A DNA stretch of 64,000 nucleotides, from positions 124,001 through 188,000 of the forward strand of contig NZ_PDWV01000001.1 in NCBI RefSeq assembly GCF_010093385.1, written 5' to 3'. Shown here piece by piece: positions 26,032-35,841 of this stretch. The position numbers were made by a program, and so were the translations under genes. The stretch comes from Pseudoxanthomonas mexicana (GTDB lineage Bacteria; Pseudomonadota; Gammaproteobacteria; Xanthomonadales; Xanthomonadaceae). How positions within the stretch are numbered: position 1 is the first letter of the stretch; each line of letters opens with the position of its first letter. The notes below the pieces were generated by a model that saw only the letters and a list, made by a program, of their open reading frames with translations, did no database searches and was not told the origin of the DNA.

Positions 26032-26418
26032 TCAGGGCCAGCGGTTGGGTTTGCCGCGGGTACTGTCCTCATCCATCGGCACCACGCAGAAGCGGTGGCC
26101 GGTGGGCGCTTCCATCACCCACCAGCGGTTGCGCACGTGCTGCACGCGCTTGGCGCCCAGCGCTTCCAGGCGCGCGACTTCCGCTTCGATGTCGTCGGTC
26201 TCGATGTCCAGATGCACGCGCGCCTCGTGCTTCACCTTCTGCACTTCGATGTGCAGGCCGCCCGGGCCGGGTTCGAACTTGTCGTAGAGCCCAAGGTCGC
26301 CGTCATCCGGGTGCGTGACCTTCAGTCCGAGCGCGGCGCTCCAGAACGCCGACGCGGCATGCAGGTCGTCGACCTGGCTGTCGATGATGAAACCGGCCAG
26401 ACGGCTGCGATGGCTCAT
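26032..26418 (-). CDS. VOC (glyoxalase-like) family protein
   Basis: 128 aa with a single glyoxalase/bleomycin-resistance fold: GFIIDSQVDDLHAASAFWSA, VHLDIETDDIEAEVARLEAL, and the end WVMEAPTGHRFCVVP. The start at 26418 is set by the conserved N-terminus. The substrate is unknown. It is convergent with the BLUF gene, with only 6 bp between stops. Confidence 0.85.
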   Translation of the reverse strand: MSHRSRLAGFIIDSQVDDLHAASAFWSAALGLKVTHPDDGDLGLYDKFEPGPGGLHIEVQKVKHEARVHLDIETDDIEAEVARLEALGAKRVQHVRNRWWVMEAPTGHRFCVVPMDEDSTRGKPNRWP

Positions 26419-26548
26419 GGCGACTCCTGCGGTGGGATCACCGCGGCATCCTGCCACGCATCGCGGGCGAATGCTGCCCGCAGTGCGTCGGTTCCCACAG
26501 GGAGCGGGTGGGCGACGGGTACATGGCCGGCCACCCGCACGCAGTCGC

Positions 26549-27919
26549 TCAGTACGGCAGGGCCAGGTCGTCGATCAGCGCCTTCAGGAAGCGCGCCGCC
26601 TCGCCCCCCGTGCAAGCGCGATGGTCGAAGGTCACCGACAGCGGGATGACCTTGTGCGATTCGAATCCCCCCATCACCGGCTTGACCTGGTGGCGGGCGC
26701 GGCCGGCGGCGACGATGGCCACGCACGGCGGTACCACCACGGGGGGGGCATAGCGGCCGGCGAACATGCCGAAGTTGCTCAGCGAAATCGTGTAGCCGGT
26801 CAGCTCGGACGGCGGAATGCTGCGGTCCTCCACCTGCGCGCGCAGGCGGTTGATGCTCTCGCGCACAGCGCCGGCTTCGAGCAGGTCTGCGTTGCGGAGT
26901 GCCGGCACGAACAGGCCGTCATCGGTATCCACCGCGATGCCGATATCGACATGCGGGTGCAGTGTGCGGGTCAGCTTCTCACCGTCGAACCAGGCGTTCA
27001 TCGCCGGCACCATCTTGCAGGCGCGGACGATGGCGCGGACCAGGCGGCCGGTCATGTCGTTGCCGGGCGTCCAGGCGTGGATGTCGGCGTCGTCGCTGAG
27101 CGTGGTCGGCACGACCTTGGCATGCGCATCGGCCATCACGCGCGCCATGTTCCGGCGCACGCCCTTGAGCTGTTCGGGCTGGCCGCTGACCGACACGCCC
27201 GGCGGCTGCGTGCGCATCGGCTTGCCGGTGGCGGACAGTGTGGTGCGCTGCGGGTTCGCGACCGGTGCCGCCGCGGCGGCCGGCGCGGTGGTGCGTGCGG
27301 GTGCGGCGGTCGTGGTGCCGCGCGCGGACCCGTCTGCAGCGGCCTGTTTCACGTCCTGCATCGTCACTGCGCCGTCGGCGCCGCTGGCGCGCACGCGCGA
27401 CAGATCCACGCCCAGCTTCTTCGCCATCGCGCGCACGGCCGGCATGGCCTTGACGCCGCCGACGGCGATCGCCTGTTCGGTGTGCACCGCATTGGACGAC
27501 TGCATGGCACCCACCACGGTGCCGGCGTCGGCATCGGCCTCCGTGGTAGCGACGTCAGTCGCGATAGAGGCTGCATCGGGCGTAGGGTTCGCGACTGACG
27601 TCGCTCCCACGGTGGACTTCGGCGGACCGTGGTGATGGCCGGTGTCCTGGCCTTCCGCGCGTTGCGGCAGGTTGGCGTCGGGCTCGAATACGGCCAGCAT
27701 GCTGCCGGTGACGACGACATCGCCCGCGGCACCGGCCAGCTTCACCACCTTGCCGGAGACCGGAGACGGCACTTCGACCACGGCCTTGGCGGTCTCCATC
27801 GACACCAGCGGTTCGTCCAGGCGGATCACGTCGCCTTCCTTGACGAACCACTCGACGATGGTCGCGTCCGGGAGGCCTTCGCCCAGGTCGGGAAGGTGGA
27901 AGGTCTTGCTCTCGCTCAT
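26549..27919 (-). CDS. 2-oxo acid dehydrogenase E2 (dihydrolipoamide acyltransferase)
   Basis: 456 aa core subunit. The lipoyl domain (residues about 4-80) carries the lipoylated Lys in VSMETAKAVVEVPSP. A long Ala/Thr-rich linker follows, then the subunit-binding domain (KAMPAVRAMAKKLGVDLSRVRASG) and the catalytic domain. The usual HRxxDG active-site motif reads FDHRACTGGEAARFL here, so the catalytic His is present but the Asp position is Thr. The linker-coding region contains a palindromic repeat (27543-27610). Last gene of the operon with E1alpha, E1beta and the SH3 protein. A branched-chain role would fit the iso-fatty-acid-rich lipids of xanthomonads, but pyruvate cannot be excluded. Confidence 0.88.
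   Translation of the reverse strand: MSESKTFHLPDLGEGLPDATIVEWFVKEGDVIRLDEPLVSMETAKAVVEVPSPVSGKVVKLAGAAGDVVVTGSMLAVFEPDANLPQRAEGQDTGHHHGPPKSTVGATSVANPTPDAASIATDVATTEADADAGTVVGAMQSSNAVHTEQAIAVGGVKAMPAVRAMAKKLGVDLSRVRASGADGAVTMQDVKQAAADGSARGTTTAAPARTTAPAAAAAPVANPQRTTLSATGKPMRTQPPGVSVSGQPEQLKGVRRNMARVMADAHAKVVPTTLSDDADIHAWTPGNDMTGRLVRAIVRACKMVPAMNAWFDGEKLTRTLHPHVDIGIAVDTDDGLFVPALRNADLLEAGAVRESINRLRAQVEDRSIPPSELTGYTISLSNFGMFAGRYAPPVVVPPCVAIVAAGRARHQVKPVMGGFESHKVIPLSVTFDHRACTGGEAARFLKALIDDLALPY
27543..27610. repeat. REP element inside the E2 coding region
   Basis: Two arms, GTGGTAGCGACGTCAGTCGC at 27543-27562 and GCGACTGACGTCGCTCCCAC at 27591-27610, form an inverted repeat of the same family as the intergenic GTAGGAGCGACGT repeats. 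It is read through in frame and encodes part of the flexible linker after the lipoyl domain. Confidence 0.8.
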
Positions 27920-28284
27920 TCGGATGTCTCTTCGGTAATCGTATCGTTGATCAGGTCAAGGTCGCGCGCCGGCAGCCAGCCGCTGCGGCCGTCCGCATGC
28001 GTGCACCACCACCAGTCGCCCAATTCGTGCTGGAGGGCGACGGTGTCGCCGGCCCGCACGTCCAGCTCCTGTGCGGAGTAGTCACGCAGGGCGACGGCAT
28101 GGCCGTCGTCCCGCGGTTGCAGCCAGTCCACAGGCGCCCACCCGGCATTGCCGTCGGCGGTGGGGGTCCAAGCGAAGGCCGGCCATTCGGTGTCGCGGGC
28201 GCCGAGCGCGACCACGTCGCCGCGCGCGAACCTGATGGGGTTCGCGTACTGGGTGCGGTAGTCGCGGACGGCGCGGGCGCGCAT
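27916..28284 (-). CDS. Tandem SH3-like domain protein in the 2-oxo acid dehydrogenase operon
   Basis: 122 aa with two SH3-like repeats. The first is VRDYRTQYANPIRFARGDVV...AGWAPVDWL (residues 6-55); the second is LRDYSAQELDVRAGDTVALQ...RSGWLPARDL (about 65-110). The start overlaps the E1beta stop (ATGA) and its stop overlaps the E2 start, so all four genes are translationally coupled. A structural or assembly role for the complex is inferred from this position only. No signal peptide. Confidence 0.75.
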   Translation of the reverse strand: MRARAVRDYRTQYANPIRFARGDVVALGARDTEWPAFAWTPTADGNAGWAPVDWLQPRDDGHAVALRDYSAQELDVRAGDTVALQHELGDWWWCTHADGRSGWLPARDLDLINDTITEETSE

Positions 28285-29327
28285 CAGCCGGCCGCCATCA
28301 CCCGCTTGGCCGCGGCGACGATCTTGTCGACGCTGGGCAGGTACTTCATTTCCAGGCGGAACAGCGGAATGTGGGTGTCGTAGCCGGTGACGCGCTCGGC
28401 CGGGGCCAGCAGGTCGTACATGGAGTGCTCGGCCAGGCGGGCGGCGATCTCGGCGCCGAAGCCGGCGGTGCGCGGCGCTTCGTGCACGATCACGCAGCGG
28501 CCGGTCTTGGCCACCGATTCGGCGATGGTGTCGAAGTCGAGCGGACGCAGCGGGGCCACGTCGATGACTTCGGCGCTGATGCCTTCGCCGGCGAGTTTGT
28601 CGGCGGCTTCCAGCACTTCCTTCACCTGCGCCCCCCAGGTCACCAGGGGGACGTCGGTGCCGTCGCGCAGCACGAAGCACACGTCCAGCGGCAGCGCTTC
28701 GCCGTCGTCGGTGACCACTTCCTTGTACTGGCGGTAGATGCGCTTGGGCTCCCTGTAAATGACCGGGTCCGGGTCGCGGATCGCGGCCAGCAGCAGGCCG
28801 TAAGCGCGCTGCGGCGAGGACGGCATCACCACGCGCAGCCCGGGCACGTTGGTGAAAATGGCCTCGTTGGCTTCGCTGTGGTGTTCCGGCGCGCGGATGC
28901 CGCCGCCCCACGGCACGCGCAGCACCATCGGGCAGTGCAGGCGGCCGCGCGTGCGGGTGCGCAGGCGGGCGGCGTGGCAGATGATGTGGTCGACCATCGG
29001 ATAGACGAAGCCGTCGAACTGCGCTTCGGCCACGGGCTTCATGCCCTGCGCGGCCAGGCCTATGGTCAGGCCGGCGATGGTGGTCTCGTCCAGCGGCGTG
29101 TCGAGCACGCGCTCGGGGCCGAACTTCTGCTGCAGGCCGGCGGTGGCGCGGAACACGCCGCCGTTCACGCCCACGTCCTCGCCCAGCACCAGCACGGATT
29201 CGTCGGGCGCGATCTCCCAGGCCAGCGCCTGGGTGATGGCTTCGATCAGGGTGATCGCGGTCGGGGTGGCCACGGTCTCGGCGTTCTGGGTCTTCGCCAC
29301 GGTCTTGGTCTCCATCACGGCGCTCAT
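28284..29327 (-). CDS. 2-oxo acid dehydrogenase E1 beta subunit
   Basis: 347 aa transketolase-type subunit that with E1alpha decarboxylates a 2-oxo acid using thiamine diphosphate. Motifs: LVLGEDVGVNGGVFRATAGL, DTPLDETTIAGLTIGLA, EAQFDGFVYPMVDHI, RVPWGGGIRAPEHHSE and a C-terminal APRTAGFGAEIAARL. The start at 29327 overlaps the E1alpha stop (ATGA). It could be the pyruvate or the branched-chain enzyme. Confidence 0.92.
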   Translation of the reverse strand: MSAVMETKTVAKTQNAETVATPTAITLIEAITQALAWEIAPDESVLVLGEDVGVNGGVFRATAGLQQKFGPERVLDTPLDETTIAGLTIGLAAQGMKPVAEAQFDGFVYPMVDHIICHAARLRTRTRGRLHCPMVLRVPWGGGIRAPEHHSEANEAIFTNVPGLRVVMPSSPQRAYGLLLAAIRDPDPVIYREPKRIYRQYKEVVTDDGEALPLDVCFVLRDGTDVPLVTWGAQVKEVLEAADKLAGEGISAEVIDVAPLRPLDFDTIAESVAKTGRCVIVHEAPRTAGFGAEIAARLAEHSMYDLLAPAERVTGYDTHIPLFRLEMKYLPSVDKIVAAAKRVMAAG

Positions 29328-30409
29328 GCGCGTCCCTCCGCGGCGATCGCGGCGGCGCGCTGCTGCAACAGTTCCGGCGGCGGATCGGCGTAGAGGTAGT
29401 CGAACATCGCCTCGACCGGCTGCACCGGCGTGTTGAGGTAGGCGTTGACCTCCTCGTCCACGCGCGCGCCGCATTCCTCTTTCCACGCGGCTTCGTCGGC
29501 TTCGCTCCAGGCGCCCTGCGCGGTCAGCCAGGTGCGCAGGCGCGTCATCGGTTCGCGTTCCCAGCCGGCCTTCACTTCGGCATCGTCGCGGTAGCGGCGC
29601 GCATCGTCGGCGGTGGTGTGGTCGGACAGGCGATAGGTGACGAACTCGATCACCGTGCCGCCTTGGCCCTTGCGGGCGCGCTCGCTGGCGCGGCGCATGC
29701 CCTCGAGCACGGCGATCAGGTCGTTGCCGTCCACCTGCAGGCAGTGCAGGCCGCCGGCCAGGCCCTTCTGCGCCAGCGTCTGCGCACCGGTCTGCGCGCT
29801 GCGCGGCACCGAGATCGCCCAGCCGTTGTTGATCACGCCCAGCACCAGCGGCAGCTCGTAGGCGCCGGCGGAATTCAGCGCCGCGTAGAAATCGGTCTTG
29901 GACGAACCGCCGTCGCCGCAGGTCGCCACCGCGATGTGCGGTTGCTTGCGCAGTTTGAACGACAGCGCTGCGCCGGCCGCATGCAGGCACTGGGTGGAGA
30001 TCGGCACGCAGAACGGGAAATCGCTGCGCGCATCGCTGTCGCGGTCGAAGTCGCTGCCGCGCTCGTCGCCGCCCCAGTACATCAGCACGTCGCGCGGCTT
30101 CACCCCGCGCATGAACATGGCGCCGTATTCGCGGTAGCTGGGCGCGTACACGTCGCCCGGGCGCATCGAGGCGCCGATGCCGACGTGGGTGGCCTCGTGG
30201 CCCAGGCAGGCCGCATAGGTGCCCAGCTTGCCGGTGCGCTGCAGGGCGATGGCCTTGGTGTCGAAGGTGCGCACGAACAGCATCTGCTTGAACAGCTCGC
30301 GCAGGCGGGCGACATCGCGCCCGGCCTCGGGCAGGTCGTTGCGCACCAGGGTGCCGTCGGGGCCCAGGTACTGGAGGTATTCGATCTCGAAGCTTGCGGC
30401 GATGCTCAT
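29324..30409 (-). CDS. 2-oxo acid dehydrogenase E1 alpha subunit
   Basis: 361 aa. Thiamine diphosphate motif CGDGGSSKTDFYAALNSAG ending INNGWAISVP. Substrate side: GTYAACLGHEATHVGIGASM and PSYREYGAMFMRG. The phosphorylation-loop-like segment is TYRLSDHTTADDARRYRD. The ATG at 30409 is chosen because the conserved N-terminal FEIEYLQYLGPDG starts there. First gene of the minus-strand operon; its promoter should lie in 30410-30540. Confidence 0.92.
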   Translation of the reverse strand: MSIAASFEIEYLQYLGPDGTLVRNDLPEAGRDVARLRELFKQMLFVRTFDTKAIALQRTGKLGTYAACLGHEATHVGIGASMRPGDVYAPSYREYGAMFMRGVKPRDVLMYWGGDERGSDFDRDSDARSDFPFCVPISTQCLHAAGAALSFKLRKQPHIAVATCGDGGSSKTDFYAALNSAGAYELPLVLGVINNGWAISVPRSAQTGAQTLAQKGLAGGLHCLQVDGNDLIAVLEGMRRASERARKGQGGTVIEFVTYRLSDHTTADDARRYRDDAEVKAGWEREPMTRLRTWLTAQGAWSEADEAAWKEECGARVDEEVNAYLNTPVQPVEAMFDYLYADPPPELLQQRAAAIAAEGRA

Positions 30410-30623
30410 CTGGACGGTGTTCTCGTCAGTGGCGGAAATGGTTTCAAATGTAATTTTAGGAGCTGAGCGCCCGGCAGCTGTCGTGCAATGCAACAAGACG
30501 GGGGTGGATGGCGCGGGCCCTACGGTGAAACCGGTGCTGAAACAGCGGCTTGGACGGCGGTCGTCCCGCGGCAGTCCGTCTGTTCCCGGACGTGACGCGC
30601 GTCGCGGCCTGCGCAAACGACAA

Positions 30624-30645
30624 GGGGCGCGGTTGCCCGCGCCCC
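30624..30645 (-). terminator. Terminator after the extracellular nuclease gene
   Basis: Stem GGGGCGCG / CGCGCCCC with a 6-nt loop, followed on the minus strand by TTGTCGTTT. It lies 27 bp beyond the nuclease stop. Confidence 0.5.
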
Positions 30646-30671
30646 TGTCGACCCCACGATGACGGGAAAGT

Positions 30672-33600
30672 TCAGCGGATGCGCTGGATCAGGCGATCGT
30701 GGTTGTTGGTCGGGTTCGGGTCCGTCGTCGTGCTGCTGACGGTGGCGTCGAACTCCAGCGAGGTGCCCCGCTTGGGCTTGCCCGGCACCACCAGAGCGAA
30801 GGCCAGCGTCTGCACGCCGCGCGCCATGGCGCCGCTGCGGCTGCAGTCGGCAGCAGCGCCGTCCGGGGTGTCCTGCACGCGGGTGCAGCTCCAGCCGCTA
30901 GGGGCGGCGACGGCGGCGTAGCGGGCATCGACGTTGCTGGTCAGGCGCACGGTCACCTGCTCGGCTGCATCCGGCCCGGCGTTGCGCACCGGCACCAGCA
31001 GCGTGGCGATGGTGCCGCGGCGCAGCGGCAGGGCGGCGCCGAGCAGCTTCACCGACAGGTCGGCGCGGGTCTGCGGCAGTGCGGCCACGGCCACCGAGAC
31101 GGCAGCGGTGTTGTCGCCGTTGGCCGGGTCGAGCACGGTCGAGTTGGCCGACACGCCCAGGCCGAGCGTGGCACCTGCTGCGCTGGCCGGGACGACGGCG
31201 TCAATGGCGAAGGTCGCTTCGTCACCCACCGCCAGCGACGGCACGGTGCAGGCCACGCGGGTGGTGCCCGCCGAGACTTCCGGCGCCGCACAGCTCCAGC
31301 CGGCCGGCAGCGTGGCCAGCGACGGCGACAGCTCGGCCGAGAACACGAACGCGAACGCGGCCGGCGATGCCGCACCCGGGCCCGCATTGCGGACGGTGCG
31401 GTGTAGCGCACGGTGTCACCGACGTTGGCGTCGGCACGGTCGGCCGACACAGTCGCCGACAGGTCGGCGCGGGCGAAGGACGGCACGCGGATGCTCCGGC
31501 GCACCGGATCGTGGTCGGACGAACGCACGGCCAGCGAGGCGTCGCCGAAGTTGTCCACGCCGAAGTCCGCATTGATGCGCGCATGGTCCACGCGCAGCGC
31601 GGCATCCATCACCAGCGACTCGTTGACCAGCACGTGGTCCAGCGTCTGCGCATTGCCCTCAAACGAATACGAGTAACGCTGCGCCGGATCGGCGATCAGC
31701 TGCGACCCATCCACCAGCGGCACGGTCAGCGGGCTGGGCATCCAGGTCAGCACCTGGTCTTCCGGCGCGGCGTCGCCCCGGATGATGCCCATCACGTCAA
31801 CGTAGCCGTCGTTGAACTCGAACGCGTTGAAGTCGCCGACCAGCACGATCTTCTCGTCCGGGTTCGCCTGCTGCATCTCCTCGACCAGCTGCGCCAGGTA
31901 GACGGCCTGCGCACCGCGCTTCACCCGCACGCGCTCGCCGCCGGTGGCCCAGCCGCTGCTGCCGGGCAGGGTGTCGTTGATGTCGTTGAGCGAACGCAGG
32001 TGGTTGACGATGACCGTCAGCGGATAGCTCGAGGTCGCGTCCTGGTGCACGCGGGCGCGCAGGCGCAGCGGCGGACGGTCGTTGAGCAGGCTGGTGGTGC
32101 CGTTCGGGTTGGCAAGGGTGGTCTCCTTGCCGAACTGCGCCACGTCCAGCACCTCGACGCGGGCCACACCGTCGGCGGTCAGGCGCGAGCTGACCAGGAA
32201 GCCGACGTTGATGCCGCCCACGTCGTTGCCCGGCTGCAGGTACGGCACATAGCCCGGGCGCGCGGCGCAGGTGGCGTCGATGCGTTCGGACAGCAGCTGC
32301 AGCACGCGCAGGTTCTCCACTTCCACCGCGCCCAGGATGTCCGGGGTCTTCAGGTAGTCGCAGATCGCCAGTGCCGCCTTGGCCAGCCGCTTGTCCAGCG
32401 CTTCCGGCGTCAGCGTCACCGCGCCGTTGCTGTCGTTGACCTCGTCGAACAGACGCAGCAGGTTGAAGCTGCCGACGGTGACTTCGTCGTAGTGGGGGTC
32501 GTTGACGGCTTCCGGCAGGCGGCCACCGCTGACGGTCGGCGGCGTGGCCACGTCGGGCAGCAGCGCCCAGGTGCCGGCGAAGTAGTCCAGCACGCCCAGC
32601 AGGCCCGCGACCTCCGCCCCGGTATCGACCGAAAGCGGCTGTGCGCCGACCTGGCCGCGGCTGCGCACCATCAGGCGTTCCTGGTTGGTGTCGAAGCGCG
32701 GCGGGGTCTTGCCGGCCGGCAGGGGGATGGCATCCATCCCGCCGATGCCGGCTTCGCGGAACGGACGCGCCACGCCGGGCAGGGCGACGTGGAACACGCC
32801 GTCGCTGAAGGACAGCGCGTCGTTCTCATCGATGCTGCCGCCGGACGGGGCGATCACCACCGACTGCGCCACGCTCACGCGCATGGCTTCCAGCCGCTCC
32901 AGCGTGCCGGGCAGGGCGTCGGGACCCAGTTCGGCGGCGGTCAGTTCGATCGCGGCGGGCAGGGCGAGGCCGGTTTCCAGCACCTCCACCGTCGGCGTGA
33001 CGATCTCGGTGATCGCCAGTTGATGCGGATTGGACGACGGGGTGGATTCCTCGACCGTGCCGGTCACGCGCACGCGGTTGCCGACCGCGGCGGTGGCGGG
33101 CGGTGCGCTGCTGGTGAACACGAACACGGCATCGGACGTGGCCGGGTCGCCGTCGTCGTTGGCGGCCTGCAGGAAGAAGCCGTTGTTGAACTTGATCGCA
33201 GTGACGATGCCCTCGGTCACCACGCGCTTGCCATTGTGCGGCGACAACAGGCCGTTGCCTTGGATCTGGGCGATGGTCAGCGCCAGCGGCGGATCGGGCG
33301 GTTCCGGCGGCTCCGCGCCGCTGTTGCGCGGGTTCGGCGCACCGACCGCGAAGTCGGCGCCGTTGTTGTTGGTGTCGATGCTGCCATCGCCGCCACGCAG
33401 CGCAGCGGTGGTGTTGCTCAGCGTGCCGGTCGGCGCGCTGCCTTCGAAGCAGTTGGCCGCGCTGCCGAAGCCGACGAAGTCGACCACGTTCGCATCGGCG
33501 GTCGGGCAAGCACCGGTCAGCGCCGTCGTGCTGCGGCTCAGCGCGACCTTGCCGGCCGTGCCGGCCATGGCGATGGTACCGGTGGCGTCGGGCGTGGGCA

Positions 33601-33916
33601 GGTCCACCGTGCCGCCGGCGCCCTGCGCCTGCTGGATCAGGTAGAAACCGCCGGCCGGGATGCTGCCGCTGAGGTTGGTGCGGCCATTCCAGGTGGTACC
33701 CGTGGAGGAGGCGTACTGCACGCTCCAGCCGGTCAGGTCGACCGCGGTGGGTCCGTTGTTGCGCAGCTCGATGAAGTCGTTCTTCAGCGTGGCGCCGCTG
33801 TTGCCGCCGCCGCCGTAGACCTGGCTGATGACCACCTGCGCCTGCACCGACGACGCGGCGAAGAGCAGGGCGAAAGACGCGAACACGGCCGCAAGGCGGC
33901 CCCGTGGCATTTCCAT
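30672..33916 (-). pseudogene. ExeM/NucH-type extracellular nuclease, frameshifted
   Basis: Signal peptide (FASFALLFAASSVQA), then a lamin-tail domain (VVISQVYGGGGNSGATLKND), an OB-fold-like region and an endonuclease/exonuclease/phosphatase domain (VGSFNLLRLFDE, VVEVENLRVL-like, IVNHLRS, LVGDFNAFE, DHVLVN, SSDHDPV). DUF11-type repeats complete the chain. The frame breaks in the first DUF11 repeat near 31398: RYT-VTVRNAGPG is expected, and adding one base between 31398 and 31399 restores the frame to the stop at 30672. Upstream of the break the nuclease domain is complete, so a shorter active enzyme is possible. It may be a sequencing error or a true one-base deletion. ATG codons at 33916 and 33910 both fit. 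Confidence 0.8.
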
Positions 33917-34127
33917 GTAACGGGTTCTCCCTCAGTGGATTGGATGCCGCCCCCTGTCGGGGGCGGATCCGCCCCCGGCCGGCGCAATGTAGCCCAAGCC
34001 TGTGGTACACGCATTGCATGGGCATGACATAAGTGCCGGTTTTCCATCGCCTTGCCGGGGTCGGCCACCGGCATCGGTTACGCTGGCGCCCCCGCCGCCC
34101 CCGGGCGGTGCCCCGGTTGATCGACGG

Positions 34128-34988
34128 ATGGCCGTAGAAAAGAACGAGCGCCCGCTGGAAGCGGGCATCCACACCGACCTTGCCGGTCGCATGAGCTATG
34201 GCGGCTACCTGCAGCTGGACCGCCTGTTGTCCGCGCAGCACCCGGTCTCCGATCCGCCGCACCACGACGAGATGCTGTTCATCGTGCAGCACCAGGTCTC
34301 GGAGCTGTGGATGAAGCTGATGATCCACGAGCTGCAGGCCGCCATCGGCTTCCTGCAGCGCGACCAGGTCTGGCAGTGCCGCAAGGTGCTGGCCCGCGCC
34401 AAGCAGGTGATGCGCCAGCTGACCGAGCAGTGGTCGGTGCTGGAGACGCTGACACCGTCCGAGTACATGGGCTTCCGCGACCTGCTGGGTCCGTCCTCGG
34501 GCTTCCAGTCGCTGCAGTACCGCACCATCGAGTTCCTGCTGGGCAACAAGAACGCGGCGATGCTGAAGGTGTTCTCGCACGATCCGGAAGACCATGCCGG
34601 CCTGGAGGCCGTGCTGGATGCGCCCAGCCTGTACGACGAGTTCCTGATGTATCTCGCCCGCTGGGGCCATGCGATCCCCGCCCAGCCCCTGCAGCGCGAC
34701 TGGCGCCAGTCGCATGCCGCCGACGCTGCGCTGCTGCCGGTGTTGGAGGCCATCTACGAAGATACCGACCGCTACTGGCGGGAGTACTCGCTGTGCGAGG
34801 ACCTGGTGGATCTGGAAAGCCAGTTCCAGCTTTGGCGCTTCCGCCACATGCGCACGGTGATGCGCATCATCGGCTTCAAGCGCGGCACCGGCGGCTCGAG
34901 CGGCGTGGGCTTCCTGCGCCAGGCGCTGGAGCTGACGTTCTTCCCGGAGCTGTTCGACGTGCGCACCTCGATCGGACCCGGCCGCTGA
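34128..34988 (+). CDS. kynA: Tryptophan 2,3-dioxygenase
   Basis: Heme enzyme that opens the indole ring, first step of the kynurenine pathway. 286 aa with [75 protein letters not shown] (heme-side His) and [11 protein letters not shown]. The ATG at 34128 is the preferred start, since the sequence upstream is Pro-rich and not conserved. The next gene begins 3 bp after the stop. Confidence 0.95.
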   Translation: MAVEKNERPLEAGIHTDLAGRMSYGGYLQLDRLLSAQHPVSDPPHHDEMLFIVQHQVSELWMKLMIHELQAAIGFLQRDQVWQCRKVLARAKQVMRQLTEQWSVLETLTPSEYMGFRDLLGPSSGFQSLQYRTIEFLLGNKNAAMLKVFSHDPEDHAGLEAVLDAPSLYDEFLMYLARWGHAIPAQPLQRDWRQSHAADAALLPVLEAIYEDTDRYWREYSLCEDLVDLESQFQLWRFRHMRTVMRIIGFKRGTGGSSGVGFLRQALELTFFPELFDVRTSIGPGR

Positions 34989-34991
34989 GCG

Positions 34992-35630
34992 ATGGACGCG
35001 ATGGCCGCGCTGCAGTGGCTGGCGGGCGCGGTGGCGCTGGCGGTCCTGGCGCTGGCCGTGCCCCGGCTGCCCTGGCACAAGCTGCAGGGCGATCCCGAGG
35101 CCCAGCGCGTGCTGGGCATGGCGACCATGGCGCTGGTGCTGCTGCGCGTCTTCAACACCCATGGCCTGGCCGGCGTGCAGCTGAACTTCACCGGCGCGAT
35201 GGTGGCGGTGCTGATGTTCGGCCCGGCGTTCGCCCTGTGGGCGCTGGCGGTCGCCTCGCTGGTGGCCTGGCCGTTCGGTTACGCGTGGCTGGGACCCGGC
35301 CCGGATTTCCTGGCCACGGCGGCAGTGCCGGTGGCACTGGGCCGGGCGTGGTCACGGTTCTGCGAACGCCGCTTGTCGCCCAATCTGTTCGTGTACGTGC
35401 TGGTGCAGGGCTTCCTGGGCGGCGCCCTGGCCATCGCGGCCAGCAACCTGGTCAAGCATCTCGCCGCGGTCTGGCTGGGGCTGCCGGGCGCCGGGTTCTA
35501 CCTGCTGGCAACGCCGCTGATGATGTTCGGCGAGGCGTTCCTGTCCGGCGGGGCGATGGCGCTGATCGTGGTCTACCGTCCCCACTGGTGCAGCACATTC
35601 GACGATGCGCGCTATCTCCGGTCGCGTTGA
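34992..35630 (+). CDS. Integral membrane protein (CbiM-like ECF permease family, tentative)
   Basis: 212 aa with six to seven hydrophobic segments and the stretch NFTGAMVAVLMFGPAFALWALA, which resembles energy-coupling-factor substrate/permease proteins of the CbiM/ECF type found in proteobacteria without a linked ATPase. No transporter ATPase is nearby, so the substrate is unknown. Probably co-transcribed with kynA. Confidence 0.55.
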   Translation: MDAMAALQWLAGAVALAVLALAVPRLPWHKLQGDPEAQRVLGMATMALVLLRVFNTHGLAGVQLNFTGAMVAVLMFGPAFALWALAVASLVAWPFGYAWLGPGPDFLATAAVPVALGRAWSRFCERRLSPNLFVYVLVQGFLGGALAIAASNLVKHLAAVWLGLPGAGFYLLATPLMMFGEAFLSGGAMALIVVYRPHWCSTFDDARYLRSR

Positions 35631-35841
35631 CGGCACGAAGTCCGGAGGTATTCCCCCGTCGCGCAGGACGTCAATTTCCTGCGCAATCAGTCATTTGCGT
35701 CGCTGAATAGGCCGAAACGCCGCCCGCGGGGCAGTGTTTCATCGATTTGACGGGGGCTGGCCGTCTCGGTGATCCTCGCCCGTCCCGTGCCGGTTGCACG
35801 GGAAACCGAAATCCTGAACCACTTTTCTAGGGGGAGCCCGC

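Noticed and set aside
31079-34027. Long plus-strand frame of about 980 codons opposite the nuclease gene
   Set aside because: Composition rich in His, Arg and Gln without domains; the minus strand holds a recognisable nuclease.
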